A stretch of DNA of 64,000 nt from Rariglobus sp041662485 (GCA_041662485.1 JBAZSJ010000005.1:62001-126000); one strand, 5' to 3'. Shown: positions 17,825-27,578, numbered from the stretch's first letter. Numbers and translations: made by a program. Notes: generated from the letters alone by a model not told the origin.

Positions 17825-20418
17825 TCTTCCTGCATCCACATCTGCTCTGGGGCGTGCCGGGCATCCTGATCGTCGGCCTGGCCCTGTATGCCGTCTCGCG
17901 CCGTATCCGCCGCCGCCGTCTCGCGCTGTTCACCACCTTCGACGACACCGCCGCGATCCTGCGCTCACGCCAGGAAACCGGCCGGATCGTCGCGCACGGC
18001 CTCGTCACCCTCGGCCTGGCCTTCCTCGTGGTCGCCCTGGCGCGTCCGCTGGTCGGCCCCAAGACCACCGATGTCGAACGCGAAGGCATCGACGTGCTCG
18101 TCGCCATCGACGTTTCCAAAAGCATGCTCACCGCCGACCTGCCCCCGAGGCGGCTGGAGGCGGCGCGCTCCGCCCTGCTCGGCTGGTTGCGCGGCAGGTC
18201 CAACGACCGCGTCGGCCTCATCGTCTTTGCCGGCGACTCCTTCCTGCAAATCCCGCTGACCTCCGACCTCTCCGCCGTGGCCACGCTGCTCGAAGCCGTC
18301 CGCCCGACCGGACGCGGCGGCAGCAATCTCGAAAACCCACTCAAGACCGCCATCGACGTCTTCTCCCGCGTCGAAGGCAAAAGCCGCGCCCTCATCCTCG
18401 TGACCGACGGCGAGAACCTCGAAGGCAATCCCGTCGCGCTCGCCACCGAGGCGTTCCAGCGCCACGGCATCCGCGTTTACACGCTCGGCGTCGGCACGAC
18501 CGCCGGCGGCAAAGTCCCCAACATCACTCAAAGCGGCATCATCGGCGGCGAAGTGCGCAACGCCTACGGAGTGGCCGTCCAATCCAAACTCGACGCCACC
18601 GCGCTCCGCGCCCTCGCCGCCGCCGGTGGCGGCGCCTACTACGCCCTCGCCGACTCCAAAGACGCGCTCGAAAATCTCCAGCGCGAGCAACTCGACAAAC
18701 TCCTCCGCGAAACCCGCGTGGTCGAAACCACCGACTACGACGAGTGGTTTGCGCTCCCCCTGCTCGCCGGGTTGCTCTGCCTGATCGCCGAACGTTTCGC
18801 CCCCCGTCTCGCACGTCCGCGACAACCGTCCGCCTCGCCGCTGTTTCTTTTCGCCATCTTCATGACGCTCGCCCCGGGCGTCCACGATGTGCAAGCCGCC
18901 GAACCCGACTTCGCCCACTACCAAACCCTCATCCAAACCGGACAAGCCGCCACCGCGCTCACCGGTTTGCGCGAGGAGTCTGCCCGGCGTCCCGACGATC
19001 CCTTCACGCTCTACAACCTCGGAGTCGCCGCCTACGCGGCCAAGGACTACGCGGCGGCCGTGAAAGCCTTCGAGTCCTGCCTCGCCCTGCCGGACAACGA
19101 AACCCGGCCCAAGGCGCACATGCAGCTCGGCAACACCCGCGTGCGCCTCGGCGAATCCCTGCTGGCCACCGGCGACACAGGCGGTGCCGCCGTCGAGTTC
19201 GAACGCGCGCTCGCCAGCTACGAACATCCCGAAGCCAAGGACCGCGGACTCGACAAGAACAGCCAAGTCGCCGGACGCGTTTATCTCGACACGCTCGAGA
19301 CCGTCGCCTCCGACCAACTCGTCGCCGCCGCCAAGACCGGCGACAACTGGACCCAGCGGCGCATGCTGCAAAAAGCCCTCGGCGCCTTCCAGCAAATCCT
19401 CGCCCGCGATCCGAAACGCGCCGGTGCCGTCCACCGCGACGCGGAAACCCGCGCCCTCCTGATAGGCAACTTCGTCGCCGACGGCCGCGTCAAAATGGAC
19501 GACGCGCAAAAAACCATGGCCGCGGGAAAATTCAAAAACGCCTACGTGCCCATGCGCGAGTCCTACAACCTGGCCGGCGCCGCCAGCGCCCTCGATGCCA
19601 ACGACCCGCGCGCCAAGTCCTTCCTCGCGGAAAGCCAAACGGCATTTTCCACCATGCTCGTCACCCAGGCCCGTGCGGAATTCGACGATGCCATGACGAA
19701 CACCAAGCTCGCCACGAGGTTGGATAAACTCGACTCGGCCGTCGCGCGGATCGAAGAAGCCCTCTCCCTGGTTCCTGAAAACCAGGAGACCCGCGACCTC
19801 GGCACGGTCATCCGGAAAGAGATCGAAAAAGCCGCCCTCGCCGATGGCGACGCCCAGGTCGAACTGGCCGACAAAGCCAAGACGCCCGCCGCGAGCGCCG
19901 TCCCCCTGACCAAGGCCATCAGCCGCTTTCAACGCGTCCTCGAAATCAACGCCGACAACGCCCACGCGCGCGAGCGACTGACCGTGCTCCTGCCACGCCT
20001 GGCCGACGCGATGATGCAGCTCGGTGCGGCCGAACTCGCCGACGCCAAAAAAAGCATCGCCGGCGACAACCCACCGACCGCCGCACAGATCCGCAAAGCC
20101 CTCGCCCACCTGGGCAAAGCCGACGCAGCGCTCAGCCAGGCCGCCAACGCGGGGGCAGATCAGGACAAATTGAAACCGCTGGTCGAGGAGGTCCACGCCC
20201 TCGCCGAAAAGCTACAAGCCCTGCTGGAGCAACTCCAAGGCGGCGCCCCGCCCCCGCCGCCCCCCGCGCCCGGCGATCAAGAAGGCAACCCCGGTGAGCC
20301 GAAGGAGAAAAAATCCACCGAAGACGGCCCGCCCGAAGCGACCGCCCCCAAGACCTTTGCGGACATCCGCCAAGTCGGCCACGGCATCCGCCAACCCCCG
20401 CCCGAAAAAGACTGGTAG
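17821..20418 (+). CDS. BatB-BatC fusion: VWA domain plus TPR repeats
   Basis: An 865-residue protein. The N-terminal half is BatB-like: membrane helices, then a VWA domain with MIDAS DVSKSM (D97), SDRVGLIVFAGDSF-like context and LVTDGENLEG, ending in a membrane segment (about 300-320). A second hydrophobic stretch (LFLFAIFMTLAPGVHDVQA, about 340-358) precedes several tetratricopeptide repeats (LYNLGVAAYAAKDYAAAVKAFE is the clearest) and a charged helical region. The C-terminus is a proline-rich, low-complexity tail with seven consecutive prolines. In many bacteria BatB and BatC are separate genes; here they are one frame. It ends 3 bp before the convergent GH2 gene. Confidence 0.85.
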   Translation: MIFLHPHLLWGVPGILIVGLALYAVSRRIRRRRLALFTTFDDTAAILRSRQETGRIVAHGLVTLGLAFLVVALARPLVGPKTTDVEREGIDVLVAIDVSKSMLTADLPPRRLEAARSALLGWLRGRSNDRVGLIVFAGDSFLQIPLTSDLSAVATLLEAVRPTGRGGSNLENPLKTAIDVFSRVEGKSRALILVTDGENLEGNPVALATEAFQRHGIRVYTLGVGTTAGGKVPNITQSGIIGGEVRNAYGVAVQSKLDATALRALAAAGGGAYYALADSKDALENLQREQLDKLLRETRVVETTDYDEWFALPLLAGLLCLIAERFAPRLARPRQPSASPLFLFAIFMTLAPGVHDVQAAEPDFAHYQTLIQTGQAATALTGLREESARRPDDPFTLYNLGVAAYAAKDYAAAVKAFESCLALPDNETRPKAHMQLGNTRVRLGESLLATGDTGGAAVEFERALASYEHPEAKDRGLDKNSQVAGRVYLDTLETVASDQLVAAAKTGDNWTQRRMLQKALGAFQQILARDPKRAGAVHRDAETRALLIGNFVADGRVKMDDAQKTMAAGKFKNAYVPMRESYNLAGAASALDANDPRAKSFLAESQTAFSTMLVTQARAEFDDAMTNTKLATRLDKLDSAVARIEEALSLVPENQETRDLGTVIRKEIEKAALADGDAQVELADKAKTPAASAVPLTKAISRFQRVLEINADNAHARERLTVLLPRLADAMMQLGAAELADAKKSIAGDNPPTAAQIRKALAHLGKADAALSQAANAGADQDKLKPLVEEVHALAEKLQALLEQLQGGAPPPPPPAPGDQEGNPGEPKEKKSTEDGPPEATAPKTFADIRQVGHGIRQPPPEKDW

Positions 20419-20421
20419 GCG

Positions 20422-23205
20422 TTATTCGCCGGACGAACATCCGTCCGGCAATCCGACCACGGAAAGCATGCCGGCCTCGTCGATGGCATGGGCCGGGCGG
20501 AAGGATGCGCCCGTCATGTAGACCAGCAGACTTTCTCGGAATTGCCGGGCCGCGTGCCGCTCGTCCAAGGCGCTCGTGATGTCGCTCGCGCAGACGAGCA
20601 GGGCGCAGCCGTTGAAGCGCGCCTCGAAGACCAGGCCAAGCCGTCGGTTGGTGAACCAGTCGTCAATGACTCTCACCAGCGGACACAGCTCAGACGACAG
20701 GCCGTCCAGCACCAGTGCCGCCCCGCCGTGGATCAACTCCCACCATTGCCAGTCGCTGTGGTAGTCCGTCGGGAAACAAGCGAACAACGGATGCCCGGGA
20801 TCGCACAGGATGCCCAGCGTATGCGGGGCCTGATTTTTCGTCCACGCCGTGTTCCAGAAGATGGAGGAAAACCCGAGGGCCACACCGCCCTTCACCTGCG
20901 ACGGCGGCGGGTTGAAGAGTATCTTGCGACCGCCGCGAGCCTGCCGAAGAAGCTCGCTCCAATCGCTCACGATCAGCACGTCGTCGGAGGTGCGAACGAT
21001 TCTCTCGGGCGGATAAACCCACACATCCCAGTCATTCTCAAACTTCGTCCGCGCCAGCCCAACGATCAGTTTGAAGTGCCGCGGCGACGGCAAATCCGCC
21101 AAAGGAATTTCGATTTTCCCCAGGGACGTGCCGTTGCCGAGGGGAAGGGTTCTCTCCAAGAATTCGCCCGAAGCATGCACGCGGCCGTCCGCTTCGGCCA
21201 GCTTCCAATACGCCCGCGCCTGCGTCATCGGAGCCGCGCCGAAATGCGCGACTTCGATCTCGGCCCGCAAAACGTCGCGACTGGAAAACATCCGTCGCTC
21301 CAGCCGCGCCAGCAGCACCGTGGAGTCGTTGAAGCGCCTGAACTCCTCCGGCGTGACGTAGCCCTTCGATTCCCAGAACGGATTGAGCCAGCCGACCAGC
21401 GCGGTGCCCTGCCCCGGAAAATCGTTGGCCTGCAAAACCTGAAACCCGCCGAAATTCCGGGTGCGCAGGAAGGATTCCAGCTCCTCCTTGTAGCAGAGCA
21501 CCTGGAGTTTTCCCGAGGCCATCAGGAAATCACGGGCAAGATCGCCCAGGTGGTTGGCTTCGAGCGTATCCTTGAAAATCTCGAAGTTTTTCGCCTTGAG
21601 CAGACCGGTGTATTTGGGGATTTCCGAAAAATCGGGATAGACGCACCACTGGCCAATCTCATGGCTGATGATCGAGCCCGGCGCTTCGACAGCGGCGTAA
21701 TTCCAACTTTTTGCCTCTCGCAAGCGGCACAGGGTTTCCGGGAGTTTCGTTGTCTCCACAAAACCGCTGTAATCCGCCGTAGTCGCGGGCGGCAGCGCGT
21801 TAATGCGGGAGGCCAGACCCTCGCCCCACGCCTGGATGCGCGGCTCGGGAATGTTGTGGTAGTCGCTTTCTGGAATCGCCGGCCAGCCGGCGGCGGTCGT
21901 GTGGAGCCGGCGAGGCTCGGCCTGTTTCCAATACGTCACCCAGCGGGTCAGATACCGGGTGAAGTCTTCGCATTTTTTCCCCGGTTCGTTGCCATAAGCC
22001 ATGAGCAGGAACGACGGATGATTGCCGTAGGCCCGGATAATGGCGCGGCCCTCGGCGTAGAGCCAGTCGTCCACGGCGAGGCCCGTTCCGAGTCCCGTTG
22101 TGGTGTTCGCCCACGACGCGCATTCGATCTGTAAATATAGGCCAAGCGCGTCCGCCGCGTCGAATGCCGCCTCGGGCGGGCACCACGAATGGAACCGAAC
22201 ATGGTTGAAACCGTGATCCTTGATGACGGTGAGGATGTGCCTCCATTCCGCTCTGTCCGTCGGCGGATAACCGGTCCTCGGGAACACGCAGCACTCCAGC
22301 GTCCCGCGCAGGAAAATCGGACGCCCGTTGACGGTGATCTGCGTGCCCCGCACGCCGACCCCGCGCAGGCCGAACGACACCGTCTTCTCGTCGTCGCCAA
22401 GCCGGACGGTCAGCGTGTGCAGAACCGGATTGAATTCGTCCCAGAGCCCGGCGTCGCCATCGAGCGGCACGTCCAGTTCCGCCGTCCCGCCCGGTTCATC
22501 CCAGGCCGCCTCCACCGCCACCCCGCCGACGCTCACGGTTCCCCGGCCCGGAACGCCCGTGGCGTTGCCAATGGCCACCTTCACGCGCGCGGCCCTTGGC
22601 GCGACCTGCGGAAACACCTGCACGTCGTCGATCCACACCGGGCTGCCTGCGGCCAGTTCGATGCGGCCGATGATGCCGTTCCAATTCGTCTGCGTATGGT
22701 CGGTGACACTGTGGGAGTTGGTTCCCATATCCACAAGCAGGCGGTTGTCTACGCGGATAGCCAGCCGGTGCGCGCCGGGTGCGACGTCGATGCCTAACTC
22801 ATAAACATGCGGAGTGGACAGGCTGTTGTTCGAGCCGATCTCCCGGTCATTGAGCCACACCCGCGTCTCAATGTGAGGACGTTCCAGAAACAGTGTCACC
22901 CGCCTGCCCTTCCAAGATTCCGGAACTTCGATATCCCTGCGATACCACGCCGCGCCGACGTAATGTTTTTCCGGCTGGAGCCAGAACGGGATCTTGATGT
23001 TCCCAGGCCGCCGGTAGGACGCGTAGCGGTCGGCGGTGAACCAGGAACGGTCCACAATCTGTCCGGTCCACGGGGTGTCCACCGTCACCTCGTCGCCATA
23101 CCCCTGGACCTGGAGACTGCCCGGAAGGTTAATCCGGTGAACATAGCCGGGGGTATTACCAAGGGCGAATTCCCAGGCGCCGGACAGGTTGATGGTTGGG
23201 GTCAT
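20422..23205 (-). CDS. glycoside hydrolase family 2-like protein
   Basis: About 927 residues from the ATG at 23205 (MTPTINLSGAWEFALG), the normal beginning of the GH2 sugar-binding jelly-roll; upstream in-frame sequence is unlikely to be translated because it overlaps the preceding gene. Domains: N-terminal jelly-roll (AAWYRRDIEVPESWKGR, HIETRVWLND), an immunoglobulin-like domain, then the (beta/alpha)8 core starting near FLRGTLECCVFPRTGYPPTD. The acid/base is E407 in MAYGNEPG and the candidate nucleophile E516 in ISHEIGQW. A long C-terminal region of unknown fold follows. No signal peptide is visible. It is the second gene of an operon with the DUF5107-TPR gene, 10 nt apart. Likely acts on beta-linked oligosaccharides; the substrate is not determined. 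Confidence 0.8.
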   Translation of the reverse strand: MTPTINLSGAWEFALGNTPGYVHRINLPGSLQVQGYGDEVTVDTPWTGQIVDRSWFTADRYASYRRPGNIKIPFWLQPEKHYVGAAWYRRDIEVPESWKGRRVTLFLERPHIETRVWLNDREIGSNNSLSTPHVYELGIDVAPGAHRLAIRVDNRLLVDMGTNSHSVTDHTQTNWNGIIGRIELAAGSPVWIDDVQVFPQVAPRAARVKVAIGNATGVPGRGTVSVGGVAVEAAWDEPGGTAELDVPLDGDAGLWDEFNPVLHTLTVRLGDDEKTVSFGLRGVGVRGTQITVNGRPIFLRGTLECCVFPRTGYPPTDRAEWRHILTVIKDHGFNHVRFHSWCPPEAAFDAADALGLYLQIECASWANTTTGLGTGLAVDDWLYAEGRAIIRAYGNHPSFLLMAYGNEPGKKCEDFTRYLTRWVTYWKQAEPRRLHTTAAGWPAIPESDYHNIPEPRIQAWGEGLASRINALPPATTADYSGFVETTKLPETLCRLREAKSWNYAAVEAPGSIISHEIGQWCVYPDFSEIPKYTGLLKAKNFEIFKDTLEANHLGDLARDFLMASGKLQVLCYKEELESFLRTRNFGGFQVLQANDFPGQGTALVGWLNPFWESKGYVTPEEFRRFNDSTVLLARLERRMFSSRDVLRAEIEVAHFGAAPMTQARAYWKLAEADGRVHASGEFLERTLPLGNGTSLGKIEIPLADLPSPRHFKLIVGLARTKFENDWDVWVYPPERIVRTSDDVLIVSDWSELLRQARGGRKILFNPPPSQVKGGVALGFSSIFWNTAWTKNQAPHTLGILCDPGHPLFACFPTDYHSDWQWWELIHGGAALVLDGLSSELCPLVRVIDDWFTNRRLGLVFEARFNGCALLVCASDITSALDERHAARQFRESLLVYMTGASFRPAHAIDEAGMLSVVGLPDGCSSGE

Positions 23206-23215
23206 CGGAGTTGTT

Positions 23216-26200
23216 TCAGGAAATGAAAGCCAGGAAATCCCCGGCCGGATGGTTCGGGTCGGCGGCGAGAATCTCCCGCGCAAGTTTGGCCGCCAGTTCG
23301 CGGCGGCCCATGCAGAAATTCGCCTGCGCTTCCAAGAAGCGGGCGGCGATATTCCGGCGCTCCTGGAGGTCCTCGTCAAAGAGCAGAATCGTGGGCAGGG
23401 ACGTGGCGAAGTAGTCGATCTTCGCCGGTGTCTTGGCGAGTTTCTTCGCGTAGGCGAGCAGACCGGACGCCAGCTTCCGCGCGGACGCCTTTTTCCCCAG
23501 CCGCTCCAGCGAGAGGATCGAGAAGAGGGTCATGTCTGAAAACGCGCGCACGCTCATCTCCTGGAAATCGCCCTTGAAGTCCGCCGCCTTTCGCCACCAC
23601 CGCTTCGATGCGGTCTTGTCGCCCGACGCGGCGAAAGTCTCGCCGAGCCAGAACCAAATGTCGCTTGCGTTGGCCAGCAGGTGCCGGGCTTCACCGAGAT
23701 TTTCCGGCACGGCGAGCGCCTGCTCGAAATACGCGAGCGCGCCGTTCGCGTCCCCCGCCGCCAGCGCACTGCGGCCGAGCGCGAGGTGTGTGCGCGTGTG
23801 CTGCCCGAGGGCCTGGCCCTCGCCGCCTTCCCATGGCTGGAACCGGCGCGTGGAGACGATGGCGAGCGCCTTCTCAGGACGACCGGTTTGGTTGTAGAGC
23901 GCGCAAAGCTCCACCGCGAGGTCATCGCGGCGGGCGGTGAGATGCGGATGTTTTTTCAGTTCGCGCAGCCGCTTGGCGGGCGCTTCGCCGAGACGCTTCC
24001 AAAGCTGGTCGCGCTCGTAAAGCAGTCGTGCGTCGTCCGGGTTGGCGCTAAACGCCTGCTCGTAGGCAGAGCGCGCCTTAGCGGGTTTCCCGAGCGCGTT
24101 GTAATAGCCGATGCCCAAATTGCGCCACGCGATGGAAAACGAGGGATCGAGCCGGACCGATTTCTCCCAAAGCGCGACGGCCTCCTTATGCCGCCGCCGG
24201 TCATAGAGCAGGTTGCCAAGGTAGTAGGGTGCGCGGGCGTCCTTCGGATTCGCCGCCATCGCCGCTTCAAGAATGGCGATTTCTTCAAGGCGCGCGGGGA
24301 AACAGTAATCGGACGGGGCCGCCGCGCCCGCCTGGTAACAGTCACGCGCACGTCCGTCGTCCCCGAGTTTCTTCCAGAGCCAGCCGAGACAATAATGCAC
24401 CAGGGGAGCCGCGCCCGAATCGGGAGACGGGCGGCAACGGGTTAGATGCGCGATGGCTTCCGAGTAAAACCCGGCCTGCGCATAGTCCAGGGCGACATCC
24501 AGCCAGAGCTGCGGATCGGCACCCATGGAATCACCTCGTTGGACCCGCGCCCAGACGTCGAGCGGATCTATGCGCAGGATTTCCTCCAGCGTCACCCGCG
24601 CCTCGTCGTCGCGTCCCAGTCCGCGCAGCACCAGCGAGCGCAGGTTGCGGGCGCGGAGGTTGTCCGTATTCGCACGCAACGCTCGGTCGAGATGATCCAG
24701 CGCCGCCGTCCAATCCTTCCTGCGGCAATCGATTTCGGCCAGCGCGTGGAAAGCGGGCGCTTTCCACGCCTCGCTCCACGTGGCTTTGTAAAGGGCGTCG
24801 TAGCTTTCCTCATCGCGACCGAGAAAGCGGAGACAAAGGCCGAGATGGTAATGGGGCTCGCCGTCATGGGGATTCGGATTGCGCCGGGTGAGCCGCTCCA
24901 TCGCCTTGCGGAAATGATTTTCCGCAGAGGTAAACTCACCCCGGCGCAAGCGCCAGAGGCCCAAGGCGTGGTTGCAGCGGGCATCGCCCGGATCGCGGCG
25001 CAGGGCCTCTTCCCAATACGGCACCGGTGAACGCGTGGCGTGACGGTATTGCTCAAGATGCAGGCCGGTCAGGAACAACTCGTCGGCCCCGTCGATTTCC
25101 GCGGGCGCGGGCGGTTCTGTCGCCGGATCCGCCGGTCGGCTTTTTGCCGGGACCTTGGGCGCGTAGGCGATGATTTCCCGGCCCTCGCGATCAACAACAC
25201 TCAAGCGCAGGGAGGTTTCCTCCGCTCCGGAGGGAAGCGCGGTTTCGTGAACAAAGGGAGAGGTGGGTGAAAGGTCCGCCGTGCGCGCGAACACGGCGCG
25301 TCCTTTGCATTCCAGACGCACCCGCGCCCTGGGAAATTTCCGCGTGACGGAAACACCGGCACGCACGCGGCCGTTCGCAAGCCGCAGTCCCAGGGCCGCG
25401 TCGAGGTTGGCGTGCTTCGCCACGCCGATCTCGCGGATCGGATACCAATATTGGCTCCAGCTCTTCGTTTCGCCGGGCTGCAAAAAGGAAAAATCCGGCT
25501 GGTTGTCGGTGAACACGCCGGCCATCAATTCGATGTAGGGCGCATGTTCACCCTGGGCGTCCGCGTCGGCCAGATTGCGATCCCACGCATAACCGAATTC
25601 GTGGTTGCCCCACGTCCATTGTTTTTTGCCGGGGGCGATGTGATGGTCGGCGATGTGCACGAGTCCGGCCCGCGCCTTGTAATCGTAGCCGCCGAAAAAA
25701 TCCTCCTTCGTTCCCATGCACATGTAGGAGGTCGGCACGGGGATGTTCGCATACCAGGAAAGGTCGTTGGGCGCGCAGGCGGGCATGTCCGCATCCGGTT
25801 TCTCCGCCGACGGCGCATACTGCCGGGGAGCCTCGCCGGCAGGGACGCCCTTCTTGCCTCGGGCGCCGTAATCCACCCCGTAGTAATGATCCCGGCACAA
25901 CGGGTATGCGCTCGTCGCCCGCTTCGCGTGGTCCGCGATGGAAGTCACATCCGGCGGGAAGAATGACTGGTAGTGCTCATGCACGCGCGTGGCGACGTTG
26001 GCCCACCAGAGAAACGTCTGCGCCAGCGACGTGCGGTTGCTGACACGCGCCTTGACCTCCAGCACCGCGCGCCCCGGATGCAGGCAGACCCCGTGCATCC
26101 CCTTCATGCGCGCCATGGGATCGTGCTCGCCAAGCCAGACCGTGACGGACCCGTCCGGGTGGTGTTCGATTTCCACGTCCGCCGGCATGAAGGTCGAAGG

Positions 26201-26578
26201 CCGGTGGTGCTGCGGCCAGTTGAACTCAATGCCACCGCTGACCCACGGACCCGCCAGACCGACCAACGCCGGCTTGATCACCGGCTGGTTGTAGATGAGG
26301 TCGTAGCCGTTGGTCTTGTCGCGCAGCACATGAATGCGCCCGCCGATCTGCGGCAGGATCATCACCTGGAGGAATTCGTTTTCCAGATGCACCGCGTCCC
26401 ATTCCACGTCCCGCTTGGTTTCGGAGATGCGGTCGATGAAGGGCAGCGGATACACGCGTCCGCTCGACCCTTGATAGACCCGCTTCTCCAAAAACATAGG
26501 ATTCTTGTCGGGCGCATCCGGCAGATAGGACGGCAGCGTGACTGACTCGCGGCGAACGTGGACGGCGGAGAGGGACAT
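23216..26578 (-). CDS. DUF5107 domain protein with C-terminal TPR array
   Basis: A 1120-residue protein. The first ~430 residues match the DUF5107 pattern: a galactose-mutarotase-like beta fold with LENEFLQVMILPQIGGRIHV, GGIEFNWPQHH and FLWWANVA. The rest is a long run of tetratricopeptide repeats (for example CNHALGLWRLRRGEFTSAE and PYYLGNLLYDRRRHKEAVAL). Such proteins occur in sugar-utilisation loci and are suspected to bind or cleave glycosides, but no catalytic residues can be named here. No signal peptide. It leads the operon with the GH2 gene (10-nt gap) and diverges from an AraC regulator, with tandem repeats in the shared promoter. Confidence 0.8.
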   Translation of the reverse strand: MSLSAVHVRRESVTLPSYLPDAPDKNPMFLEKRVYQGSSGRVYPLPFIDRISETKRDVEWDAVHLENEFLQVMILPQIGGRIHVLRDKTNGYDLIYNQPVIKPALVGLAGPWVSGGIEFNWPQHHRPSTFMPADVEIEHHPDGSVTVWLGEHDPMARMKGMHGVCLHPGRAVLEVKARVSNRTSLAQTFLWWANVATRVHEHYQSFFPPDVTSIADHAKRATSAYPLCRDHYYGVDYGARGKKGVPAGEAPRQYAPSAEKPDADMPACAPNDLSWYANIPVPTSYMCMGTKEDFFGGYDYKARAGLVHIADHHIAPGKKQWTWGNHEFGYAWDRNLADADAQGEHAPYIELMAGVFTDNQPDFSFLQPGETKSWSQYWYPIREIGVAKHANLDAALGLRLANGRVRAGVSVTRKFPRARVRLECKGRAVFARTADLSPTSPFVHETALPSGAEETSLRLSVVDREGREIIAYAPKVPAKSRPADPATEPPAPAEIDGADELFLTGLHLEQYRHATRSPVPYWEEALRRDPGDARCNHALGLWRLRRGEFTSAENHFRKAMERLTRRNPNPHDGEPHYHLGLCLRFLGRDEESYDALYKATWSEAWKAPAFHALAEIDCRRKDWTAALDHLDRALRANTDNLRARNLRSLVLRGLGRDDEARVTLEEILRIDPLDVWARVQRGDSMGADPQLWLDVALDYAQAGFYSEAIAHLTRCRPSPDSGAAPLVHYCLGWLWKKLGDDGRARDCYQAGAAAPSDYCFPARLEEIAILEAAMAANPKDARAPYYLGNLLYDRRRHKEAVALWEKSVRLDPSFSIAWRNLGIGYYNALGKPAKARSAYEQAFSANPDDARLLYERDQLWKRLGEAPAKRLRELKKHPHLTARRDDLAVELCALYNQTGRPEKALAIVSTRRFQPWEGGEGQALGQHTRTHLALGRSALAAGDANGALAYFEQALAVPENLGEARHLLANASDIWFWLGETFAASGDKTASKRWWRKAADFKGDFQEMSVRAFSDMTLFSILSLERLGKKASARKLASGLLAYAKKLAKTPAKIDYFATSLPTILLFDEDLQERRNIAARFLEAQANFCMGRRELAAKLAREILAADPNHPAGDFLAFIS

Positions 26579-26604
26579 GGCCTCAAGTTTCTCAAATCCG
26601 AGGT

Positions 26605-26643
26605 CTAAAGGAAATGGACAATGGCCCTAAAGAAATGGACAAT
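26605..26643. promoter_or_regulatory. tandem direct repeat at the divergent araC/DUF5107 promoter
   Basis: The unit CTAAAGAAATGGACAAT occurs twice: at 26605-26622 with one extra G, and at 26627-26643. The AAATGGACAAT cores are exactly 21 bp apart, two helical turns. AraC-family regulators typically bind tandem half-sites at this spacing. The repeat overlaps the first two possible start codons of the araC gene (26614 and 26635), so it may mediate autoregulation as well as control of the operon starting at 26578. Confidence 0.55.
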
Positions 26644-27570
26644 CCTCCGATCCGTATGACTCCTCCGCCCCCCCGGGGAAAACTCTCCAAAACGGCCCGT
26701 GCGACCGGATTCCCCGGCCAGCGGCTGGTCGTCGTTCATCCGCCGCAAATCGTCCACGCATCCCGGCTGGCACTTTTGCGTCCGTTCTGTCCGACGGACA
26801 TCGGTCTTTTTCGTGCCGCCGCCCGGCACGAACGCAGGCGCCCGACAGGCTGCGCCCAGACGATCTTTATCCACTGCGCCGAAGGCCGGGGCTGGTGTGA
26901 ACTCGCTGGCGTGCGTCATCCGGTCGGCCCGAACGACCTGCTCGTTATCCCGGCCCGCTGTGCGCACGCCTATGGGGCCGATGCGGACGATCCATGGACT
27001 ATCGAATGGTTCCATGCCGTCGGCACCGGAGTCCCCGAACTGCTCAGGAGAATGGGAGTCGGCCGTCGCGCACCGGTGTTGGCGCTGCGTCCGGGCGCGT
27101 GGGATTCGACCCTCTTCGAGGAGGCGCTTTCGGGCCTCGAAACCCGGTTCACCAATCCGCACCTCCTGCGCTCCGCGCTGACGCTGAGTCATCTCCTGGC
27201 CCGGATGATCATCCGGCAAAAAGAGGATGTCGCCGATCCGTCCTCCCCTGCGGCGCGTCTTGAAAAAGTCGCCGTGTTCCTGAGGGAAAACCACGCCCGC
27301 GCTCCCGGTGTTTCCGAGATGGCCTCGATGGCGGGGTTCTCGCCCTCGCATTTCACGGCCCTGTTTCTCAAACACACGGGGCACCCTCCGAACGATTACC
27401 TGATCCGCGCGCGCATCGACCGCGCCTGCCAGTTGCTCGATCTCACATCGCTGAGCGTAAAAGAAATTGCCACCCAGGTCGGTTATGCTGATCCGTATTA
27501 TTTCTCGCGCGTCTTCAAGAAGACGACCGCCTGTTCGCCCAAGGCATACCGGGCAAGACAGAAAGGCTGA
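26614..27570 (+). CDS. AraC-family transcriptional regulator
   Basis: A 318-residue regulator. An N-terminal cupin-like sensor domain (HCAEGRGWCELAGVRHPVGP, NDLLVIPARCAHAYGA) precedes a C-terminal double helix-turn-helix with VSEMASMAGFSPSHFTALF and the AraC signature VKEIATQVGYADPYYFSRVF. Three in-frame ATGs compete (26614, 26635, 26656). The first two lie in a direct repeat and the first has AAAGGAA immediately before it; the conserved domain would tolerate any of them. It diverges from the DUF5107-TPR/GH2 operon and most likely activates it in response to a sugar. Confidence 0.88.
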   Translation: MDNGPKEMDNPPIRMTPPPPRGKLSKTARATGFPGQRLVVVHPPQIVHASRLALLRPFCPTDIGLFRAAARHERRRPTGCAQTIFIHCAEGRGWCELAGVRHPVGPNDLLVIPARCAHAYGADADDPWTIEWFHAVGTGVPELLRRMGVGRRAPVLALRPGAWDSTLFEEALSGLETRFTNPHLLRSALTLSHLLARMIIRQKEDVADPSSPAARLEKVAVFLRENHARAPGVSEMASMAGFSPSHFTALFLKHTGHPPNDYLIRARIDRACQLLDLTSLSVKEIATQVGYADPYYFSRVFKKTTACSPKAYRARQKG

Positions 27571-27578
27571 TGGACGTC

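Noticed and set aside
17965..20196. Minus-strand open frame opposite BatB/C
   Set aside because: Antisense to a clearly coding VWA-TPR gene and has no domain of its own.
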